Below, in pieces: positions 23,865 through 32,819 of a DNA stretch of 64,000 bases. Position numbers and translations under genes: made by a program. The notes under the pieces are model-generated. The model was not told the DNA's origin. It searched no databases and worked only from the letters and a program-made list of their open reading frames with translations. The stretch lies in assembly GCA_964505475.1 (NCBI GenBank), contig CAZDIJ010000003.1, positions 34,154-98,153 of the forward strand, written 5' to 3'. Numbering within the stretch: position 1 is the stretch's first letter; the number at the start of each line of letters is the position of its first letter. The DNA is from JAGXQV01 sp964505475 (GTDB taxonomy: Bacteria > Pseudomonadota > Gammaproteobacteria > Burkholderiales > Sulfuricellaceae).

Positions 23865-26800
23865 TTAAAAGGTTTCATTGCGGGATGCGTTAAGCAATCT
23901 GGTCAGCGGTTTCTCGCCCCACAGCCAGAACATCACCGGGGTAAGCAGGGTGTCGAGCAGGGTCGAACTGACCAGCCCGCCGAAGATCACCACCGCCACC
24001 GGATGGAGGATTTCCTTGCCCGGCTCGCCCGCCGACAGCAGCAGCGGGGTGAGGGCGAAGGCGGCGACCAGCGCGGTCATCAGCACCGGGGTGAGACGTT
24101 CCAGGCTGCCGCGCACGATCAGCGCCTTGCCGAAGGTCTCGCCCTCGTGCAGCGCCAGGTTGAGGTAATGGCTGATTTTGAGGATGCCGTTGCGCGCGCT
24201 GATACCCGCCAGGGTGATGAAGCCGATCAGGGTGGCGACCGAAAGCGCGCCGCCCGACAGCTTCAGGGCGATCACGCTGCCGACCAGCGCCAGCGGGATG
24301 TTGCCCATGATGATTAGCGTGAGCCGCCACGAACGGTAGCGGCTGTACAGCACCAGGAAGATCAGCGTTGCCGAGATCAGGGAGAGCCAGCCGATCAGCG
24401 CGGTGGCTTCCTCCTGCGCCTGGAACTGTCCCTCCAGGCCGATCGAATAGCCCGGCGGCAGGTGAAATTCGTCGGCCGCGGCGCGGATCGCGGCGACGAT
24501 CTGCGCCATGTCGCGCCCGTCCGAGTTGGCGGAGAGGACGATGCGGCGCCGTCCGTTGTCGCGGCTGATCTGGTTGGGGCCGTCGGATTCCTCGATGCTG
24601 GCGACCTGACGCAACGGCACGTAGCCCAGCGGCGTTTCGATCGGCAGGTCGGCCAGGCCGCGTTCGTTGCGGTCGCGGTCGGCGAGCCGCAGCACTACGT
24701 CGAAGCGGCGGTTGTCCTGCACCACCTGCGCCACGTTCTTGCCGCCCACCAAGGCTTCCAGCGCGCTGCTTACTTGCGCCGGCGTCACCCCGTGGGCGGC
24801 GGCGGCGCGGTAGTCGAGGCGCACCTGGCTTTGCGGGATGCGTACCTGTTTTTCGATTTGCAGATCGACCAGGCCAGGAATCCCGGCGAGCTTGACGCGC
24901 AGGTTTTCGGCCAGGCCGCGCAGGATGTCCAGGTCGTCGCCGTAGATTTTCAGGGCGATCTGGGCGCGCACCCCGGAGAGCAGATGGTCGAGGCGGTGGG
25001 AAATCGGCTGGCCGATGCTTACCGCCGCCGGCAGCACCGCCAGTTGGGCGCGCACGTCGTCGAGGATGGCGGCGCGGTCGCGTTCCGAGGGCTTCAGATC
25101 AACGTCGATTTCGGTGTAATGCACTCCCTCGGCGTGCTCGTCGAGTTCGGCGCGACCGGTGCGGCGTCCGGTTTTCGCCACCTCCGGCACCCGCGCCAGC
25201 AGGTTCTCGGCGAGGGTGCCGATGCGGTTGGATTCGGAGAGCGAGGTGCCGGGATTCATCAGCACGTTGACGGTGAGGGTGCCCTCGTTAAAGGCCGGCA
25301 GAAAGGCGCGCGGAAAGTAAGGCAGCGCCGCCGCCGCCAAGGCCACCGCCAGCAGCGCGGCGGACAGCAGCCAGGCTGCGTGGCTGAACGACCAGCCCAG
25401 CAGGCGGCGGTCCCATTCCTTGAGGCGGCGCACTAGCGGGCTGTCTTCGCGGTGCGCCAGGGTTTTCGCGTTGCCCAGCAGGATGTGGCACAACACCGGC
25501 GTGACGGTCATCGCCACCAGCAGGCTGGCGAGGATGGAGACGATGTAGGCCACCCCGAGCGGCGCGAACAGCCGCCCCTCGATGCCGGAGAGGGCGAACA
25601 GCGGTACGAACACCAGTACCACAATGAGGGTCGCGTAAACGATGGAGGAGCGCACTTCCACCGAGGCGGCGAGGATCACCTCGACGGCGTGCCTGGGCTG
25701 AGCCGCCTCGCGGTTGAGGCGCAGACGCCGGTAGATGTTCTCCACGTCCACCACCGCATCGTCCACCAGTTCGCCGATGGCGATGGCCAGCCCGCCCAGC
25801 GTCATAGTGTTGATGGAAAGGCCGAAAGCCTTGAACACCAGCACGCTGATGAGGATCGAAATGGGGATCGCGGTCAGTGAAATCAGGGTGGTGCGGGTAT
25901 TGAGCAGGAACAGGAACAGCACCACCGCCACCATCAGCGCCCCGTCGCGCAGCGCCTCCTCGACGTTGGCGACCGACTTGCCGATGAAATCCGCCTGGCG
26001 GAAGAGGATTTGCGGCGCCGCCACGCCGTCCGGCAGGGTTTTGCCCAGTTCCGCCAGCGCCGCCTCGATGTCGCGGGTCAACCGCACCGTATCCGCCGCC
26101 GGCTGCTTCTGCACCGACAGGATCACCGCCGGCTTGCCGCCGAAGCTCGCGTCGCCGCGTTTCACCCGCGCCCCGAAGCCGACCTCGGCGACCTGTTTGA
26201 GCAGAATGATGCTGCCGTTGCGCTGCCCCACCACCAGATTCTGTAAGTCCTCGATGCGGGTGGTGCGGCCGATGTTGCGGATCAGGTATTCGCGCGACTG
26301 CTTTTCGAGGAAGCCGCCGCTGGTGTTGAGCGAGAAATCGCGGATGGCGTTTTCCAGTTGCTCCAGGGTGATGCCCAGGTCGCCCATCAGCATCGGGCTG
26401 GGGGTGATCTGGTATTGCCGCACCTCGCCGCCGATGGGGATGACCTGCGATACGCCGGGGATGGTCAAGAGGCGCGGGCGCAGCACCCAGTCGGCGGTTT
26501 CGCGCAGCAGCATCGGGCTGGCCTCGCCGCCAAGCGCGACCAGCATGATTTCCCCCATGATCGAGGAAATCGGCCCCATCTGCGGGACGATGCCGGCCGG
26601 CAACTGCTCGCGCACCAGCGACAAGCGCTCCGCCACTTGCTGGCGGTTGCGGTGGATGTCGCTGCCCCAGGCGAATTCCACCGTGACCACCGACAGGCCG
26701 ATGCCCGAGGTCGAGCGCACCCGCGTCACTTGCGGCAGGCCGTTCATGGCGGTTTCGATGGGAAAGGTGACGAATTGCTCGACCTCCTCCGGCGCCATGC

Positions 26801-26963
26801 CGCTAGCCTCGGTCATCAGCGTGACGCTGGGGCGGTTGAGGTCGGGAAATACGTCCACCGGCAACTGGCGCAGAGCGAACGCCCCGTAAACGATCAGCAG
26901 CGCCGCCAGCGTCAGGGTGAGCAAGCGCTGACGCAGGCTGGTTCGGATAATGAACTGGAACAT
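23865..26963 (-). CDS. Heavy-metal efflux RND transporter (CzcA/CusA family)
   Basis: 1032-residue inner-membrane proton-driven pump of the HME-RND type. Twelve hydrophobic segments lie in the 1+5+1+5 pattern, with large periplasmic loops after TM1 and TM7. Recognisable pieces are LPVDVFPDLNRPSVTLMTEASGMAPEEVEQFV at the porter domain, AIGELVDDAVVDVENIYRRL in TM4 (the acidic relay) and GFITLAGISARNGILKISHY near TM11. The TM4 signature differs from that of typical Czc (DFG) and Cus (AIG-x3-DAA) types, so the ion is not fixed by it. It pairs with the adaptor and outer-membrane genes upstream on the same strand. Confidence 0.9.
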   Translation of the reverse strand: MFQFIIRTSLRQRLLTLTLAALLIVYGAFALRQLPVDVFPDLNRPSVTLMTEASGMAPEEVEQFVTFPIETAMNGLPQVTRVRSTSGIGLSVVTVEFAWGSDIHRNRQQVAERLSLVREQLPAGIVPQMGPISSIMGEIMLVALGGEASPMLLRETADWVLRPRLLTIPGVSQVIPIGGEVRQYQITPSPMLMGDLGITLEQLENAIRDFSLNTSGGFLEKQSREYLIRNIGRTTRIEDLQNLVVGQRNGSIILLKQVAEVGFGARVKRGDASFGGKPAVILSVQKQPAADTVRLTRDIEAALAELGKTLPDGVAAPQILFRQADFIGKSVANVEEALRDGALMVAVVLFLFLLNTRTTLISLTAIPISILISVLVFKAFGLSINTMTLGGLAIAIGELVDDAVVDVENIYRRLRLNREAAQPRHAVEVILAASVEVRSSIVYATLIVVLVFVPLFALSGIEGRLFAPLGVAYIVSILASLLVAMTVTPVLCHILLGNAKTLAHREDSPLVRRLKEWDRRLLGWSFSHAAWLLSAALLAVALAAAALPYFPRAFLPAFNEGTLTVNVLMNPGTSLSESNRIGTLAENLLARVPEVAKTGRRTGRAELDEHAEGVHYTEIDVDLKPSERDRAAILDDVRAQLAVLPAAVSIGQPISHRLDHLLSGVRAQIALKIYGDDLDILRGLAENLRVKLAGIPGLVDLQIEKQVRIPQSQVRLDYRAAAAHGVTPAQVSSALEALVGGKNVAQVVQDNRRFDVVLRLADRDRNERGLADLPIETPLGYVPLRQVASIEESDGPNQISRDNGRRRIVLSANSDGRDMAQIVAAIRAAADEFHLPPGYSIGLEGQFQAQEEATALIGWLSLISATLIFLVLYSRYRSWRLTLIIMGNIPLALVGSVIALKLSGGALSVATLIGFITLAGISARNGILKISHYLNLALHEGETFGKALIVRGSLERLTPVLMTALVAAFALTPLLLSAGEPGKEILHPVAVVIFGGLVSSTLLDTLLTPVMFWLWGEKPLTRLLNASRNETF

Positions 26964-27024
26964 GGTGATCCTCTTTTCTCAGGAGTCGAGAGCGCGCAGG
27001 CTGAATTTGCCTGCCAATCCGATT

Positions 27025-27040
27025 GCAGGGGTACCCCTGC
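27025..27040. repeat. 16-bp perfect palindrome in the adaptor-pump spacer
   Basis: GCAGGGGTACCCCTGC lies in the 131-base spacer between the adaptor and pump genes. A wider interrupted inverted repeat surrounds it (GAGTCGAGAGCG ... CGCTCTCATTTCTCGACTC). It may be an operator, an attenuator or a small repeat; nothing in the sequence decides between them. Confidence 0.45.
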
Positions 27041-27094
27041 CGCCGCTTGCGGCCAATCTCTGGCTACTCTCCGCTCTCATTTCTCGACTCACTG

Positions 27095-28708
27095 TCAACG
27101 TACCTGGTTGAGCAGGGCGGCGCCCTGCGTGACGATCCGCTCGCCGCCCTGGATGTCTTCCGGGATGGCGAACCGGGCGGCGTCCAGCGCCTGGGGGCGT
27201 ACCCGGCGCGGGACGAAGCGTTCTGCGGAAACGTGCAGCCACACGAAGGTGTCGCTGCCGGTGTTGCGCACCACGGCATCGCGCGGCACGGCGACGGCGT
27301 TCACCCGCCGGTCGGTGGCGACCGCCACCCGCACCGGCTGCGCCACGTTGAGCGCGGGCAGCGGCGGAAGGATGCGGAATTGCAGGGGCAGAGCGTGTTC
27401 GCGCAGTTGCGCGCCGCTGCCCAGATAAGCCAGGCGGAATGCCGCGCCGTCCGCGCCGGCGGCGCTGGCGGAGGCGATCCGGGCGGGCAGGGCGGGATCG
27501 TAGGCGATCGCCTCGACCCACAGTTTGGCGGGATTGACGATTTCAAATAGGGTTTCGCGCGCCTCGGCGACTTGGCCGGCGACGGCGTTGACTGCGCTGA
27601 CGACGCCGCTCACCGGCGCGCGCAGGGCTTCGCGGGCGTGCAGGGCGCCGCTCAGGGCGGCCTTGCGCTGTTCCAGGCCGCGCAGTTCGGCGCGCGCCGC
27701 CTCCACCTCGCGTTGCGGCACCACGCCTTCCAGTTGGCTAAGGCGCGCCAGGCGTTTTTCCGCCAAATCGCGCTGCGCCGCGATTTCCGCCAATTGCGCC
27801 TGGCTGCCGCCGCGTTCCAGGCTGTTGGCGACCGGAACCAGCCAGGCGAGGATTTCGCCTTTCGCCACCCGCTTGCCGAGATGGGGCAAGCCTTGCGTCC
27901 CGGCTTCGATGCGTCCCGATTGGGAAGACTGTACCCTGCCGCTATAAGTCGGATCGGCGACGACGTGGCCGTTGAGTTCGACGCCATAGGGATGTTCGGC
28001 GGATACGGCGATTTCGGTGCGGATGCCCCAGGTGCGTTGCGCCGCCTTGGGGACGTAGACGCTGCCGTCGGCCAGCCGTGCCGGCTGGCCGGCGGCGGGC
28101 GGATGGGGGGCGTCGCCATGATCCTCGCCGCCATGCGCCGATGCTGAGGGGAGATGGGCGAGCAGCGGCGGCAACAAAAGCAAGGCCAGCAGCGGCGCGG
28201 CGCTTTTGCGCCGCCGGGCGAAATGCACGGCGGCCGCCGCCAGCAAGGCCAGCAAGGCGCCGCCGCCGCCCAGCGCCAGGGCGCTCGTTCCGGCAGGCGC
28301 TTGCGGCGTGGCGGGATTGGGCGTGGCGAGAGTGCCGATCAGCAGGTCGTCGAGATCGCCGGCCTGCACAGTGACCACCAGCTCATGCTTGCCGGGGCGG
28401 GACAGCCACGCTGCGCGGGCGCTGTAGCTGCCGTCCGGTTGCGGCTGGGCGGTGGCTTTCTGTCCATCGCCCTCGATTTCGACGGTTGCGTCGAGTAGCG
28501 GCTGGTTGCTGGCGTAGCGGTCGAGATACAGCGTCAAGGTCTCGCCGCGCAGTTCGGCCACCAGCTCGAGATCGGGCGTATGGGCTTCGAAGCGCGGCTG
28601 TTCCGCCGTGGCGGCGGGCATCGGCGCGGCGCCGTGATCTTCGCCGCCGTGGGCGTGGGCGAGCAGGGAAAACGGCAATAGGACGAGAGCCGTCAAGAGG
28701 GCTTTCAT
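27095..28708 (-). CDS. RND efflux adaptor (CzcB family) with fused N-terminal metal-related domain
   Basis: 537 residues, well above the usual 350-420 of this family. Layout: signal peptide 1-18; His motif HAHGGEDHG at 18-26; a beta-rich domain about 40-125; a hydrophobic segment about 141-163 followed by RRR; a second signal-like stretch 171-190; a second His motif AHGGEDHG at 191-198; then the canonical adaptor with barrel-sandwich, alpha-hairpin (QLAEIAAQRDLAEKRLARL) and membrane-proximal domains. It looks like two secreted proteins joined end to end. The stop is followed by the pump gene; the start overlaps the stop of the outer-membrane gene (ATGA). Confidence 0.88.
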   Translation of the reverse strand: MKALLTALVLLPFSLLAHAHGGEDHGAAPMPAATAEQPRFEAHTPDLELVAELRGETLTLYLDRYASNQPLLDATVEIEGDGQKATAQPQPDGSYSARAAWLSRPGKHELVVTVQAGDLDDLLIGTLATPNPATPQAPAGTSALALGGGGALLALLAAAAVHFARRRKSAAPLLALLLLPPLLAHLPSASAHGGEDHGDAPHPPAAGQPARLADGSVYVPKAAQRTWGIRTEIAVSAEHPYGVELNGHVVADPTYSGRVQSSQSGRIEAGTQGLPHLGKRVAKGEILAWLVPVANSLERGGSQAQLAEIAAQRDLAEKRLARLSQLEGVVPQREVEAARAELRGLEQRKAALSGALHAREALRAPVSGVVSAVNAVAGQVAEARETLFEIVNPAKLWVEAIAYDPALPARIASASAAGADGAAFRLAYLGSGAQLREHALPLQFRILPPLPALNVAQPVRVAVATDRRVNAVAVPRDAVVRNTGSDTFVWLHVSAERFVPRRVRPQALDAARFAIPEDIQGGERIVTQGAALLNQVR

Positions 28709-29889
28709 GGCAGGACTCCTTGTGCTTGGTTGAGGCGCGCCTTGGACAGCGCGACGCCGATGCGGCGCTGCGCCAGCGTGAGTTCGCCTTCCAGGTGGGC
28801 GGCGCGGGATTTCAGAAGGTTGAACAGGCTGGTTTCGCCGAGATCGAAGGCCTTGCGCATCCAGCCCAGATTCTCCCGCGCCAGTTCATGCTGGCCGCTG
28901 GCCAGGTCGAACTGCTCCCGTGCGGCGGCGAGATTCTGGCGGGCGCGTTCGATGTCCAGTTCCAGGCGGACGCGGATTTGGGCGGCTTCGCTCTCGGCGC
29001 GGATCAGTTCGCGGTTGGCGGCGGCCATGATCGGCCGGTTGCGCGCCTCGCTCGCCAGCGGCAGGCGCAGCCGCACGCCGATGCTATCGACGTAGGCGGC
29101 GTCCGCTGAACCCCGCTCGCTACGGGTGAACAGCGCCAGTTCGGGGTTTTCCCGCGGGGTTTCCCGCGCCAGGGCGAGGCGCGCCTGAGCCAGCGCGATG
29201 CCGGACTGCGCCGCTATCAGACCGGGATGGGCGTCGAGTTGGGAGGGCGAAGGGAAAACCTCCTCTTCCTCCAGGGGCGGTTCGCCATCGCCGGTGAGCG
29301 CGCGCCAGAGGCGCAGCGTTTCCGCCGCCCGCGTTTCGCGTTCCAGCAGGGCGGCGCGCGCCGCCAGGGTTTCGTGGCGCGCCAGGTTGAGATCGAGCGG
29401 CGCCAGGTCGCCGGCCGCGACACGACGCCGGATGCCGTTCTCCAGCGCTTCTGCGCTGTCCAGGCGCTCGTGCGCCAGTTGCACTTCGCTGGCGGCGAGG
29501 CGCCAATTCCATAGCGTTTCGCGCAACTCTCCGGCGAGGGCGAGACGCCGCGCGGCCAGCGCCGCGGTATTTTCCTCCGCCGAGGTGTCGGCCAGTTGGC
29601 GGCGCGCTTGCCGTTCGCCGGGCAGCCACAGAGGCAGGCCGATTTCGGCTTCCCATTCGCGCTGGCCGCGGTTGGCGTTGAATTGGTCGCCGCGTTGCGA
29701 CACGCTCAGGCTCGGCGGAATGGGGGTCAGGCTGCCCGCCGCCGCACGGCGTGCCTGGATTTCCGCGCCGGCGGCGCCGAGCGTCTGCCCCTGGGGGTGG
29801 CGCAGCCAGGCCTTTTCCAACGCTTGGTGCAGACCGGCGGCAGGCGCCGGCAGGGCGGCGAGCAGCCCCAGCAATAGCAGGTAACGCAT
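28705..29889 (-). CDS. Outer-membrane efflux protein (CzcC/TolC family)
   Basis: 394-residue outer-membrane channel component with signal peptide MRYLLLLGLLAALPAPAAG. It has two OEP repeats with long amphipathic helices (AAGAEIQARRAAAGSLTP; RVRLELDIERARQNLAAAREQ). It completes the CBA tripartite metal pump with the two genes downstream. Start chosen at ATG 29889 after GGAGAAAAACC; the longer frame lacks a ribosome site. An ATGA overlap with the adaptor gene shows coupled translation. Confidence 0.88.
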   Translation of the reverse strand: MRYLLLLGLLAALPAPAAGLHQALEKAWLRHPQGQTLGAAGAEIQARRAAAGSLTPIPPSLSVSQRGDQFNANRGQREWEAEIGLPLWLPGERQARRQLADTSAEENTAALAARRLALAGELRETLWNWRLAASEVQLAHERLDSAEALENGIRRRVAAGDLAPLDLNLARHETLAARAALLERETRAAETLRLWRALTGDGEPPLEEEEVFPSPSQLDAHPGLIAAQSGIALAQARLALARETPRENPELALFTRSERGSADAAYVDSIGVRLRLPLASEARNRPIMAAANRELIRAESEAAQIRVRLELDIERARQNLAAAREQFDLASGQHELARENLGWMRKAFDLGETSLFNLLKSRAAHLEGELTLAQRRIGVALSKARLNQAQGVLP

Positions 29890-30012
29890 GGTTTTTCTCC
29901 TTCCCGGTGGATCAAGAAGAAATGTCGGGTGCCAACCTGGATCCGGCATGCCGCCGCTTGCCGTCAGTGAATGCGCGGCGCGTGGATTTCCGAACTCAGG
30001 AAACGGGATGAA

Positions 30013-30393
30013 TCAGGAGAAACGGGATAGGGGGGGGCGCTGCGGCAGTTCGGGGTAGAACAGCGAGATGTGCAATGCGGGAGCCGGGTAGAGCGCGGGA
30101 GCGTCGCCGGAAAGCTTGGCCGGCGCCACGGCCGGGGGGATGGAAACATTGCACAGCGGGCAATGGGCGCCGTCGCCGCAGGGGGAGAGGGGGTGGGCTG
30201 GCGATGCGTCGTGATTGTCCTGCTGGCCGTGGCAGCCGCCGTGCATGACGGCCATCTCGCCGTCCATCGCCATGACGTGTCCTTCGGCAGGCTGGCCGTG
30301 AGGCGCCAGCGCCTTGACGCCCGCGGCCACCCCTTGCAGCGGGAGGCTGGCAATCAGGAGCAGCAGGATCAATTTACGCAATGTGGCAAGCAT
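30013..30393 (-). CDS. DUF2946-like periplasmic His/Cys-rich protein
   Basis: 126 residues with an N-terminal hydrophobic signal (LRKLILLLLIASLPLQGVAAG). Metal-binding clusters follow (HVMAMDGEMAVMHGGCHGQQDNHD; CGDGAHCPLCN). Composition and size resemble DUF2946-type proteins found beside copper or zinc efflux genes. It is the first gene of the minus-strand efflux run, 123 bases before the outer-membrane gene. A metal-sensing or buffering role is inferred. Confidence 0.65.
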   Translation of the reverse strand: MLATLRKLILLLLIASLPLQGVAAGVKALAPHGQPAEGHVMAMDGEMAVMHGGCHGQQDNHDASPAHPLSPCGDGAHCPLCNVSIPPAVAPAKLSGDAPALYPAPALHISLFYPELPQRPPLSRFS

Positions 30394-30468
30394 GGGCGGA
30401 TTCTAATCCCAACAGGTCGCCGAAGACAATGGGTAGGAATAGGAAAGGGAAATCCGCGATTGGTTCCG

Positions 30469-31896
30469 TTACGGCTGATTTTCCTTGGATGGCGGCATGA
30501 ACAGTGCGGCGAGCGGTTTTTTCGGTTTTTTCGCGTCGTTTTTCTCGGCGTGCGGGTAGGCGGCTTCGATGACCGGCGGCAAGTGAGGCTTAGGCTCGTA
30601 AGGCTTGCTGAAATCGAAGCCGTCGGCGGCGGCCGCGCCGCTGCCCCGGCGCGGCGGACGGCGCTCGCCGCGTCCCTGCTGTTCGCCGCGTTCATGGCGT
30701 TCGGGGCGCGAACGGGGGCGATTTCCCGCGTCGGGGCGGGCGGCGATGGCGGAGGCGACTTCGAAGCCGGCAATGGTTTGCGAGGGGATGGCGCGCTTGA
30801 GCATTTTCTCGATGGCGTCGAGCAGTTTCAGCTCTTCCTCGCAGACCAGGGAAATCGCGGTGCCGGTGCTGCCGCCCCGCCCGGTGCGGCCGATGCGGTG
30901 GACGTAATCCTCGGGAACATGGGGAATTTCGAAGTTGACCACATAGGGCAACTGGTCGATGTCGATGCCGCGCGCCGCCACGTCGGTGGCGACCAGTACG
31001 CGCACGCCGCCGTCCTTGAAGGCTTGCAGGGCTTCGGTGCGCTGCTGCTGGCTCTTGTCGCCGTGGATGGAGGTGGCGGCGATGCCGTCGCGCTCCAGTT
31101 GATGGGCGAGCTTGCCGGCGCCCTGCTTGGTGCGGCAGAACACCAGCACTTGCTTGAGATCCTGCGATTTGATGAGGTGCGCCAGCAGTTCGCGCTTGCG
31201 TCCCAGATCCACCGGATGGACGATTTGCGTGACGGTTTCGGCGGCGGTGTTGTGCCTTTCCGCCTCGATCAGGATCGGCTCCTTGAGCAGGCGGTCGGCG
31301 AGTTTCTTGATGTCGTCGGAGAACGTCGCGGAGAACATCAGGCTCTGGCGCTTGGCCGGCAGCAGGCCGAGGATGCGGGTGATGTCGGGGAGGAAGCCCA
31401 TGTCGAGCATGCGGTCGGCTTCGTCGAGGACGAGAATTTCCACCTGGGAGAAATTCACGGTTTTCTGCTGCACGTGGTCGAGCAGGCGTCCCGGCGTGGC
31501 CACCAGGATTTCCACGCCGCGCCGCAATTCGGCGAGCTGCGGGTCGATGCTGACGCCGCCGTAGACCACGGCGGAGCGGAGCGGCAGGTATTTGCCGTAA
31601 GTCTGCACGCTTTCCGCGACCTGTGCCGCCAGCTCGCGGGTGGGCACCAGGATCACGGCGCGGATCGGGTGGCGCGCCGGGGAGGTGCTGGTGCTGGCGT
31701 AGCCGCTCAGGCGCTGCAACAGCGGCAGGGTGAAGCCGGCGGTCTTGCCGGTGCCGGTCTGGGCGCCGCCCATGACATCGCGTCCTTGCAGGACGACGGG
31801 AATCGCTTGCGCCTGGATCGGCGTCGGCTCGGTATAGCCCTGGTCGGCGATCGCCTTGAGCAGTTCCGGGATAAGCCCGAGCGATTCGAAAGACAT
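30469..31896 (-). CDS. rhlE: DEAD-box ATP-dependent RNA helicase RhlE
   Basis: 475-residue DEAD-box helicase. The Q motif is followed by motif I AQTGTGKT (about residues 45-52), PTRELAAQ, TPGRLLDH, DEAD (VLDEADRMLDMGF), SAT, RGIDIDQLPYVVNF and HRIGRTGRGG. The basic, Gly/Arg-rich C-terminal tail (about 385-440) is typical of RhlE. It acts in ribosome assembly and RNA remodelling. It is monocistronic by spacing (39 bases from the FHA gene upstream on the same strand, no overlap). Confidence 0.93.
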   Translation of the reverse strand: MSFESLGLIPELLKAIADQGYTEPTPIQAQAIPVVLQGRDVMGGAQTGTGKTAGFTLPLLQRLSGYASTSTSPARHPIRAVILVPTRELAAQVAESVQTYGKYLPLRSAVVYGGVSIDPQLAELRRGVEILVATPGRLLDHVQQKTVNFSQVEILVLDEADRMLDMGFLPDITRILGLLPAKRQSLMFSATFSDDIKKLADRLLKEPILIEAERHNTAAETVTQIVHPVDLGRKRELLAHLIKSQDLKQVLVFCRTKQGAGKLAHQLERDGIAATSIHGDKSQQQRTEALQAFKDGGVRVLVATDVAARGIDIDQLPYVVNFEIPHVPEDYVHRIGRTGRGGSTGTAISLVCEEELKLLDAIEKMLKRAIPSQTIAGFEVASAIAARPDAGNRPRSRPERHERGEQQGRGERRPPRRGSGAAAADGFDFSKPYEPKPHLPPVIEAAYPHAEKNDAKKPKKPLAALFMPPSKENQP

Positions 31897-31935
31897 GCGT
31901 TTTTACTCCTGATGGCTATGGTTGTGTGGCCGGGG

Positions 31936-32793
31936 TTAGCCGGCGGAAAAGACCGTGACGAAATGGATGGCGGCGGGATGGTCTTCATTGACCTCGTCGC
32001 CCAGGCAAAAATAGCCGCGCGGCGGAAGCCGCCGTTCACCCCGCTGTATCCTGAACTTGGGGCCGTCGTCGGGGAAAACGAAAGTGCCGTTGGTGCTTTC
32101 GTCAACCAGAAACACCCCACTCATGCGGAATTCCAGACGGCCATGGCGGCGCGAGGCCATGCTGCTTTCGCTGACGATGTCGTTGCTTTCCTCGCGGCCG
32201 AAGGAGATCGACGGGCGCTCGCTATACAGCACCATTTCCTTGTTGGCCTGGTTTTGTTTCCAGCGCACCCGCAATTTCCTGCCGGTGCGGTCGGCCAGGG
32301 ACGCGAGGCGGGTCGCCTCGTCAGCCTTGGATTTCACCGGGATCATGATTTCGAAGACGCGCGCGCCGGCTTTGCCACCGGCTGCGCCGAACTTGATTTC
32401 ATGCTTGCTCGACAGGTTTTCCGCGGTTTCCTGGGTGGTGACGATCTGTCCGGCGTTGGCTTTCACCAGTTCGCGCACCGCGGCGGAAACCGCCTGGGTG
32501 TGCGCCTCCTTGGCGTCGATGGCGGCGTCCATCTGGCAGATGGACATCCGGGCGACGGGCTGGGACGGATTCTTGCCGGGGTAATCGCAGGCCATCAGCT
32601 CGATGGCGGTTTCCGCCGCGCTGTCCGGGTCGTCCAGGGTGCAGACGATTTTCTTGCCTACCGCGTTGATGTGGTTTCCCGCGCGCTCGCCGATGATCGC
32701 GTCGTAGCGTTTGACGACTTCGGCGGCATCGTAGGGCTGGCCGGTATCCAGCAATTCGATCAGGAGTATGGTTTTGGCGTTGCTCGGCGGCAT
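31936..32793 (-). CDS. FHA-domain protein with cyclase-like N-terminal domain
   Basis: 285 residues. The C-terminal 80 residues form a forkhead-associated domain (SISFGREESNDIVSESSMASRRHGRLEF ... DESTNGTFVF), which binds phosphothreonine. The N-terminal part (KTILLIELLDTGQPYDAAEVVKRYDAII and the SAAETAIELM region) resembles the class III nucleotidyl-cyclase homology fold used as a signalling module in FHA proteins. I see no clear catalytic Asp pair, so cyclase activity is doubtful. Start taken at ATG 32793 (MPPSNAK). Confidence 0.75.
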   Translation of the reverse strand: MPPSNAKTILLIELLDTGQPYDAAEVVKRYDAIIGERAGNHINAVGKKIVCTLDDPDSAAETAIELMACDYPGKNPSQPVARMSICQMDAAIDAKEAHTQAVSAAVRELVKANAGQIVTTQETAENLSSKHEIKFGAAGGKAGARVFEIMIPVKSKADEATRLASLADRTGRKLRVRWKQNQANKEMVLYSERPSISFGREESNDIVSESSMASRRHGRLEFRMSGVFLVDESTNGTFVFPDDGPKFRIQRGERRLPPRGYFCLGDEVNEDHPAAIHFVTVFSAG

Positions 32794-32819
32794 AAGTCCT
32801 GCATTATAAGCGCAATGAA

